Below are positions 9,101 through 11,899 of a DNA stretch of 11,899 nt, piece after piece. Position 1 is the stretch's first letter. Every line of letters starts with the position of its first letter. Source of the DNA: an uncultured Eubacteriales bacterium (lineage in GTDB: Bacteria > Bacillota > Clostridia > Oscillospirales > CAG-272); contig CAKSOR010000040.1 of assembly GCA_934477985.1 (NCBI GenBank), forward strand, positions 1 through 11,899, written 5' to 3'. Position numbers and translations under genes: made by a program. The notes under the pieces are model-generated. The model was not told the origin of the DNA. It did no database searches and saw only the letters and a program-made list of their open reading frames with translations.

Positions 9101-10960
9101 GCGTTTGAGTACTGCACGCATCTTCCGGAGGTTAATCTCCCCGAGGGACTTAAAACGATGAGCAGCTACGCGTTCGACTCCTGCGAGAGGCTTGAGAGAA
9201 TCACGATTCCGTCGACTCTGACCGAAATCCCGACCGGAGCTTTCCACCTCTGCTGGAGACTCATTGACGTAGTCATCCCGGAGGGCGTCGAAACCGTCGG
9301 CAGTGAAGCCTTCTATGAGTGCGAGGGCATGAAGTCGCTCACTCTCCCGAATTCGCTCCGGACGATAAGGAGCGAAGCCTTCGCGGCCTGCGTGAGACTT
9401 ACCAGCGTCGTCGTTCCTGAGGGCGTCAGAGTAATTGAGAATCAGGCCTTCATGAGCTGCACCGGAATGACGGGCATCCATCTCCCCGCGACACTCGAAA
9501 AGCTCGGAGGCGAGTATCCCGGCGACGCGTTTGAGCGTTCCGATGTCCTCGGCTGCAACCACCTGACGTCGGTAAACGTCACGGCGGGCGGAAAGTACTT
9601 CTCATCGAAGGACGGACTTCTCTATAACGCTGACGGAAGCGAGCTCATCTTCTGCCCGAGAGGACTCACTGACGTGACAATCCCCGAGGGAATCGAAAAG
9701 ATCGGCGATCACGCGTTCTTCTACTGCCGTATTCTTGAAAAGGTAAACCTCCCGTCGTCGCTGACCGAAATCGGCGCGAATGGCTTCGGAATCTGCGAAA
9801 AGCTCACTTCGATCGTGATTCCGGATGGCGTGACCTCGATCGGCGACTCGGCGTTCGCAAGCGCTGCGTCGCTTAACGAGGTGACTCTCCCGTCGAGCCT
9901 TGTGACAATTGGCGACACCGCTTTCCTGGGAACGTCACTGAAATCGGTTGTCATTCCCGGAAAGGTCGTGAGCATCGGCAGGGAAGCGTTCGCATATAAC
10001 GATCATCTGGCCGAAGCTACAATTCTTAAAAACGTAAAGAATTTCGGAGAGGTTATCTTCCGCAACTCGCCGAACGTGACGGTCATCACCGACTCAAAGG
10101 ACGCGCCGGTTTACCAATACGCGACCTCGCGCGATATTCCGGTGAGACTTATCGAAAGCGACAAGCCGGATGAACCCGGAATTATTCTCCCGGTTCTCGA
10201 CGCGTTTGATGTCGAAACTGTCGTTTCCGACGGCGGAAAGGTTGTCAGCAGCCGCGAGAGAGCATACAGCGGAACCAGAATCACTCTCACAGTGACCCCT
10301 GACGATGGCTATACGCTTGTGAAACTCACCGTGACCGGAGATTACGGCGAGATCGCGGTCATATCCGACGGCGATAACTGGTATTTCACGATGCCGGCGT
10401 CGGATGTGAAAGTCAGCGCTGAGTTCGCCGCGCCCCATCAGGCGTTCGTCGACGTTCCGGAAGACGCCTACTACGCGGACGCCGTCGACTGGGCAGTCAG
10501 AAACGGCGTCACGAACGGTGTCGCGGACGATGTATTCGCGCCGGATTCGTCCTGCACGAGAGCGCAGGCGGTGACCTTCCTCTGGAGAGCGGTTGGAGCA
10601 CCCGTGACCGGCGGCGACTGCGTGTTCACTGATGTTGACTCCTCGGACTACTTCTATGACGCGGTCGTGTGGGCGGTTGAGAACGGTATCACGAACGGCA
10701 TCGGAAACAGTCTGTTCGCGCCCGACGAGGTCTGCACGAGGGCGCAGATTGTGACATTCCTCTATCGCATGGCTGGTTCACCAGAGACTGAAGGAACAGT
10801 TTTCGGCGATGTCGCGACGGATTCGTACTACGCGTCCGCTGTCAGCTGGGCGGTGTCCGGCGGCGTCACGAACGGCGTTGGAAACGGTCTGTTCGCGCCC
10901 GACAACATCTGCACGAGAGCGCAGATAGTTACTTTCTTGTACAGATACGCGGGTATCTGA
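3170..10960 (+). CDS. Giant BspA-like leucine-rich-repeat surface protein with BIG2 and SLH domains
   Basis: Secreted protein of 2596 residues, attached non-covalently to the cell wall. Residues 1-32 are a signal peptide (very basic MQKKKKDAWK, hydrophobic core, likely cut after VYA). Five LRR_5/BspA-type modules follow, with repeats of the form L-x-x-I-x-I-P-x-x-V-x-x-I-G-x-x-A-F-x-x-C: about 48-402, 484-832, 915-1381, 1383-1805 and 1894-2335. Each contains an insert of the form DGxLYxxDGxxLIxCP, and modules 1, 2 and 4 end in a StAexY capping motif. BIG2-like Ig domains (W/Y-x-S-x-D-x-x-x-A-T-V-D-x-N-G core) lie at about 404-482, 834-911 and 1809-1888. An InlB B-repeat-like domain at 2347-2421 (VTPDDGYTL, MPASDVKVSAEF) precedes three SLH domains (2424-2482, 2483-2540, 2541-2596). 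SLH domains bind pyruvylated secondary wall polymer. The LRR part probably binds host, mucin or bacterial ligands, as in BspA; the ligand is unknown. Single-gene unit with its own promoter and terminator. Confidence 0.93.
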   Translation: MQKKKKDAWKSATAGALALLMISGNLPLRVYASDTVEKADTGSADASVSDFTIENGVLTAYMGESKNVVIPDGVKVIGDGAPVFGSTVESVTIPTSVTEIAEMAFYGCSALKSVTFAEGSQLKKIGESAFYTATSLETLTIPEGVTEIGTNAFYATHALREINLPASLTTVCGGDWFGKLFTFGTTAGAPQSLSAVNFAGGNSVYSSHDGVVYSADGKTLIYCPAKKTSIDWLEGVETIKTDSFFRSTIADLQIPEGVTAIEENAFKFCTATSVTFPSTLKSIGKMAFYSSKLNSIIFSEGLETIAASAFDEIYFSKDGSIILPASLVSVGSSVFGCVTDNGKKVTVTVLGSDTQLGSYFIPNSGNITLVGHPGSTAEAYANALGDGKNLTFKLIGGSEKKEVGSVTLPATLELRVGETSALTAVILPEDASDKTLTWSSSDENVATVDENGKVTAVKAGNAVITATASNNVSGSCKLTVAEISDFTITDGVLTGYTGSAKNVVIPDGVKVIGDGSTVFGSEIESVTIPASVTEIAENAFYGCSGLKSVTFAEGSGLTKIGGSAFYAANSLETLTIPDGVTEIGSYAFCAMSRLRAINLPASLKNVCGGDWFGNLFSRGTSNNAPENLMNINFADGGDTFSSYDGAVYSADGKTLIYSPAAKKSLEFAEGVETIGQYALWRANLTSMKLPDTVKTIGSGAFNRSQMTKVEIPGSVETIGSSAFFFANVSNLVLNEGLIRIEDAAFSQSHVAQVTIPASATYIGKNAFDFEYGSDYLVRFLGKGTVLADDFIPYYYAIKVYAPSGSTAEKYVADKKTAKGDSCKLSFHAEGFVEATAVKLDKTTAELRRRQTLQLTASLEPENAQGTISWSSSDASVATVDKNGLVTALQSGKATITASVGTLTATCEIDVVIAAGESDFLVDESGVVTGFIGVDASELVIPSEIDGKTVTGIAASAFKNNRDITKVTLPESVKSIGEGAFAGCSSLVEINLENVTSIGKNAFDQCRALKSVTLGEGLTVVPESAFTSCAALTSVTLPSTLKEIGKNAFALCAFTSIELPEGLTTIRYGAFRGTPLASLHLPASLEKLGDSYIGDVFEIPGSQAADKSLENITIDEKNPCWTSVDGMLYSKDLSEIVFCPRGRKTAKVLDSVTTIGRYAFFMCFDLTKVELPAGLKTVSEQAFHYCEALVDCVLPAGLERVENSGFFGCEEWTGVDNIPSSVTFIGDYAFAECKGTKLVIPEGNTSIGKFAFYGYEETLNEILLPTTLRTLGDSAFAWAKNVKEIVIPEGVTSIGEECFGITNSLERLTLPSTLKSIGKDAFKLGQGIENKLSEVYIPASVTSIAPNAFSGRDGIKIIADNAFTAAAKFANDNGYELELRDSDADFEIVDGVLKGYHGTKTDIVIPSTVTEIGEGVFVTEEGEEGVEITKVTIPSSVVRIGKDAFNGCELTSVVFEGENLAEIGESAFAYCTKLPEITLPEGLKVIGKAAFQCTSAIKSINIPASVESIGESAFSTCSELTEVNFADDNESQLKTIGKKAFYQCVRLGTLDIPEGVTTIGDQAFRASGGLKRVYLPSTLTEFGSSAPAVFSNVNSANLSGTDELLSITVEDGNPVYSSKNGLLYTADGETLLFCPSGITGTVTVADGTKSIGSSAFQRSKADHVVLPDTLLTIGSGSFKSSGFTSVEIPDSVTSIGYYAFFNCKKLKSVEFGQSLRTIEEGAFSQSPLENASLPASLESVGDDAFDSLKNYIRIENPGTVLGNGFISSHSKITVYGHSDSTAEKYVNDAKTRLGDSCGLTFKSIDAFVKVTKITLDKTELALKQREIYNLNVTIEPDNATHKDIVYKSLDTKLATVDENGKITALRPGTVTIRVLSTDGVFADCVLTVDADESLSDFTIDERGYITGYVGELTDLVIPTSVENRAVVGIASGAFANNRNITSVDLPDTVKEIESYAFSHCVNLDSVSFGSGLENIGERAFEYCTHLPEVNLPEGLKTMSSYAFDSCERLERITIPSTLTEIPTGAFHLCWRLIDVVIPEGVETVGSEAFYECEGMKSLTLPNSLRTIRSEAFAACVRLTSVVVPEGVRVIENQAFMSCTGMTGIHLPATLEKLGGEYPGDAFERSDVLGCNHLTSVNVTAGGKYFSSKDGLLYNADGSELIFCPRGLTDVTIPEGIEKIGDHAFFYCRILEKVNLPSSLTEIGANGFGICEKLTSIVIPDGVTSIGDSAFASAASLNEVTLPSSLVTIGDTAFLGTSLKSVVIPGKVVSIGREAFAYNDHLAEATILKNVKNFGEVIFRNSPNVTVITDSKDAPVYQYATSRDIPVRLIESDKPDEPGIILPVLDAFDVETVVSDGGKVVSSRERAYSGTRITLTVTPDDGYTLVKLTVTGDYGEIAVISDGDNWYFTMPASDVKVSAEFAAPHQAFVDVPEDAYYADAVDWAVRNGVTNGVADDVFAPDSSCTRAQAVTFLWRAVGAPVTGGDCVFTDVDSSDYFYDAVVWAVENGITNGIGNSLFAPDEVCTRAQIVTFLYRMAGSPETEGTVFGDVATDSYYASAVSWAVSGGVTNGVGNGLFAPDNICTRAQIVTFLYRYAGI
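4616..7315 (+). repeat. Super-repeat copy 1 (module A2 - Ig2 - module B1)
   Basis: Block of about 2.7 kb inside the surface-protein gene: an A-type module starting D-F-x-I-x-D-G-V-L-x-G-Y (residues 484-832), a BIG2-like domain (834-911), then a B-type module starting D-F-x-V-D-E-x-G-x-x-T-G (915-1381) with I-A-A-S-A-F-K-N-N. The same order occurs in the next 2.8 kb. The block is preceded by an A-Ig half unit (3311-4615) whose A module is close to A2 at both protein and DNA level. Confidence 0.65.
7316..10174 (+). repeat. Super-repeat copy 2 (module A3 - Ig3 - module B2)
   Basis: Residues about 1383-2335: A-type module (start D-F-E-I-V-D-G-V-L-K-G-Y), BIG2-like domain (1809-1888) and B-type module (start D-F-T-I-D-E-R-G-Y-I-T-G, then I-A-S-G-A-F-A-N-N). 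Shared details support the pairing. A2 and A3 share TIGSG(A/S)F, AFSQS and STAEKYV followed by GDSC; B1 and B2 share HLPA(S/T)LEKLG with GD(V/A)FE and FCPRG. Confidence 0.65.
10436..10957 (+). other. Region encoding three SLH cell-wall anchoring domains
   Basis: Three consecutive S-layer-homology domains finish the giant protein: F-V-D-V-P, F-T-D-V-D and F-G-D-V-A starts, each with Y-x-x-A-V-x-W-A-V, G-(V/I)-T-N-G, F-A-P-D and TRAQ motifs. Three SLH repeats are the usual number for one wall-binding unit, so the anchor looks complete. All three have TRAQ in place of the more usual TRAE. Confidence 0.9.
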
Positions 10961-10975
10961 TCTTATAACTCAGTT

Positions 10976-11006
10976 AAAAAAGCCTGACATAAGGTCGGGC
11001 TTTTTT
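10976..11006 (+). terminator. Rho-independent terminator of the giant surface-protein gene
   Basis: GCCTGAC (10982-10988) pairs with GTCGGGC (10994-11000), one G-T wobble, around the loop ATAAG, flanked by six A on the left and six T (11001-11006) on the right. It begins about 16 bases after the stop codon. The A and T tracts would make it function on the minus strand as well. Confidence 0.9.
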
Positions 11007-11026
11007 GGCTTTTTATCCATTACCTA

Positions 11027-11054
11027 TTGCAAACGGATGTCTTTGTGCTATAAT
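11027..11054 (+). promoter_or_regulatory. Promoter-like site with no evident gene (first)
   Basis: TTGCAA (11027-11032), 16-bp spacer, TATAAT (11049-11054) preceded by TGC (extended -10). The -10 is perfect. No reading frame with a plausible RBS follows in the next 300 bases, so it may drive a non-coding RNA, serve as a distant promoter for the ATPase gene, or be chance in AT-rich DNA. Confidence 0.45.
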
Positions 11055-11110
11055 AATATCTACTGAACAAACCTCAATTCACCCCTCAGCCAAAAAAGTC
11101 ACTTCCCCTC

Positions 11111-11139
11111 TGGACAAACCGGGCAAAATGTGTTATAAC
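11111..11139 (+). promoter_or_regulatory. Promoter-like site with no evident gene (second)
   Basis: TGGACA (11111-11116), 17-bp spacer, TATAAC (11134-11139) with TGT just before it. Weaker than the first but correctly spaced. The following bases can fold through CCAACT (11140-11145) with AGTTGG (11179-11184). Confidence 0.35.
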
Positions 11140-11280
11140 CCAACTTTCCCCAATTCCACCAAAAATCTCAAGAAAAATAGTTGGCTGGGGTATGTACTTT
11201 TTCGTGCGCATTTTACGTAGGTTTTACTTGACAAATACAGTATAAAAGGCATGAGAAGCGGTCGCTGATGAGGACACTCC

Positions 11281-11343
11281 CGCCAACTGACGTATTTATT
11301 TTTCGCCAATCGTCGGAAAAATATTTCGCCAATCATCGGAAAA
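11281..11343. repeat. CGCCAA repeats at exact 23-bp period upstream of the ATPase gene
   Basis: Two 20-bp direct repeats, 11301-11320 and 11324-11343, differ at one base (G 11312 versus A 11335). Their CGCCAA cores begin at 11304 and 11327, and a more diverged copy has CGCCAA at 11281 followed by NNGACG, again 23 bp away. The array ends three bases before the -35 of the ATPase promoter, a position suited to an activator or repressor. Confidence 0.6.
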
Positions 11344-11346
11344 CCG

Positions 11347-11375
11347 TTGTAAAATTCATAATTATCGTGTATAAT
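11347..11375 (+). promoter_or_regulatory. Promoter of the AAA_14-type ATPase gene
   Basis: TTGTAA (11347-11352, four of six consensus bases), 17-bp spacer and a perfect TATAAT (11370-11375). A GAGGTG RBS (11397-11402) follows, with its GAGG core eight bases before the ATG at 11409. Confidence 0.75.
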
Positions 11376-11408
11376 AGAGATAGCGTGAATTAAAACGAGG
11401 TGCTCCGA

Positions 11409-11899
11409 ATGAAAAACTACAGAAAAAGAATCGCTGACGACATTCTGAAACGGAAACTTGAGGGCAAAGGCGCGGTGCTTATCGAAGGTCCGAAGTGGTG
11501 CGGTAAGACAACGACTGCCGAACAGATTGCCGCCAGTATCTTGTATATGGACGAGCCGGAAAAGAAAGAACAAAACATCATTATGTCAGAGCTGAACCCT
11601 AAAAGACTGTTGAAGGGCGCGACGCCGAGACTGATTGACGAATGGCAGCTTGCTCCGAAACTCTGGGACGCTATCCGTTTTGAGGTCGATCATCGCGGAG
11701 AACTGGGACAGTTTGTTCTCACCGGTTCTGCTGTTCCCGCTGATACAAAGGAGATTACGCATTCCGGCACAGGTCGTTTTACATGGCTGACCATGCGACC
11801 GATGAGCTTATATGAATCGGGGGATTCAACAGGCGAAGTCAGCATAAAGGACCTGTTTGAAGGTAATACGGATATTGACGGAGACTCGGGTCTTAGTAT
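11409..11899 (+). CDS. AAA_14/DUF4143-type ATPase, 5' part only
   Basis: N-terminal 163 residues of a P-loop ATPase cut by the window end; the reading frame is open to base 11899. The start is supported by the GAGGTG RBS. Visible motifs: a basic lead helix (RKRIADDIL), Walker A GPKWCGKTT with Lys33, Walker B LIDEWQ with Asp77-Glu78, a sensor-like strand FVLTGSAVP (102-110), and RPMSLYESG (130-138), which is typical of this family. Complete members are usually about 400-450 residues, with a C-terminal DUF4143 domain that would lie outside the window. These ATPases are common in gut Clostridia and Bacteroidetes. Some are discussed alongside toxin-antitoxin or defence-type loci, but the role is not settled and nothing here decides it. 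It has its own promoter and an upstream repeat array, so it is not in an operon with the surface protein. Confidence 0.88.
   Translation, partial: MKNYRKRIADDILKRKLEGKGAVLIEGPKWCGKTTTAEQIAASILYMDEPEKKEQNIIMSELNPKRLLKGATPRLIDEWQLAPKLWDAIRFEVDHRGELGQFVLTGSAVPADTKEITHSGTGRFTWLTMRPMSLYESGDSTGEVSIKDLFEGNTDIDGDSGLS

Noticed and set aside
8498..9562. 354-codon open frame on the minus strand inside the giant gene
   Set aside because: Antisense to LRR repeats, Arg-rich and low in complexity. Similar antisense frames (for example 6902-7357 and 8126-8497) recur with the same composition over the repeats, as expected for a codon-bias shadow.
3311..10174. CRISPR-like or iteron reading of the many short repeats in the giant gene
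   Set aside because: The repeats follow LRR codons (for example the ATCGGN-GCNTTC pattern) in one frame at irregular spacing; they are protein repeats, with no uniform spacers.
11005..11220. 71-codon plus-strand frame after the terminator
   Set aside because: Its start is a TTG inside the terminator T-run, with no RBS, and the sequence has no protein-like pattern.
11228..11256. TTGACA at 11228-11233 as a further promoter
   Set aside because: No acceptable -10 at 16-18 bp; the TATAAA nearby is only seven bases downstream.
11133..11573. 146-codon minus-strand frame across the ATPase start
   Set aside because: It overlaps the ATPase promoter, RBS and Walker A codons on the other strand. The ATPase frame has recognisable motifs and this one has none.

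Overview
The window looks like the chromosome of a Gram-positive, gut-type Clostridia (Oscillospiraceae/Ruminococcaceae-like). The evidence is a lipoprotein solute-binding protein, a very large secreted wall protein combining BspA-type leucine-rich repeats, BIG2-like Ig domains and three C-terminal SLH domains, strong sigma-A promoters with 17-bp spacers, AGGAG/AAAGGA-type ribosome binding sites, and fairly GC-rich coding sequence alternating with AT-rich intergenic DNA. The genus cannot be fixed from the sequence alone.

Layout. (1) 28-2112, minus strand: a 694-residue lipoprotein with an N-terminal, mostly beta-rich region and a C-terminal family 1 ABC-transporter solute-binding domain, driven by a clear promoter at 2142-2170. 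(2) 2255-2881, plus strand: a small membrane-anchored protein gene with intact promoter and RBS but broken by a one-base frameshift and an in-frame TGA, so probably a decaying gene. It ends near a hairpin with a T-run. (3) 2955-3169: a consensus extended -10 promoter wrapped in CATTTTG/CAAAATG inverted repeats, then a roughly 140-nt 5' leader holding two copies of the palindrome GTTAGC-N4-GCTAAC and two helices that exclude each other. (4) 3170-10960: one 2596-residue surface protein, ending at a rho-independent terminator. (5) 10961-11408: non-coding DNA with two promoter-like sites that have no evident gene, and three CGCCAA repeats at a 23-bp period just upstream of the next promoter. (6) 11409 to the window end: the 5' part of an AAA_14/DUF4143-type ATPase.

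The genes do not form one pathway. The lipoprotein is transcribed away from the rest and probably belongs to an uptake system to the left. The giant protein is a stand-alone transcription unit made for surface display, with its own elaborate control region. Its architecture reads [A-Ig][A-Ig-B][A-Ig-B]-InlB-like-SLHx3, which suggests growth by duplication of an A-Ig-B block. The most interesting unexplained structure is in the control region and leader of this gene (2955-3169) and in the 23-bp repeats before the ATPase (11281-11343).
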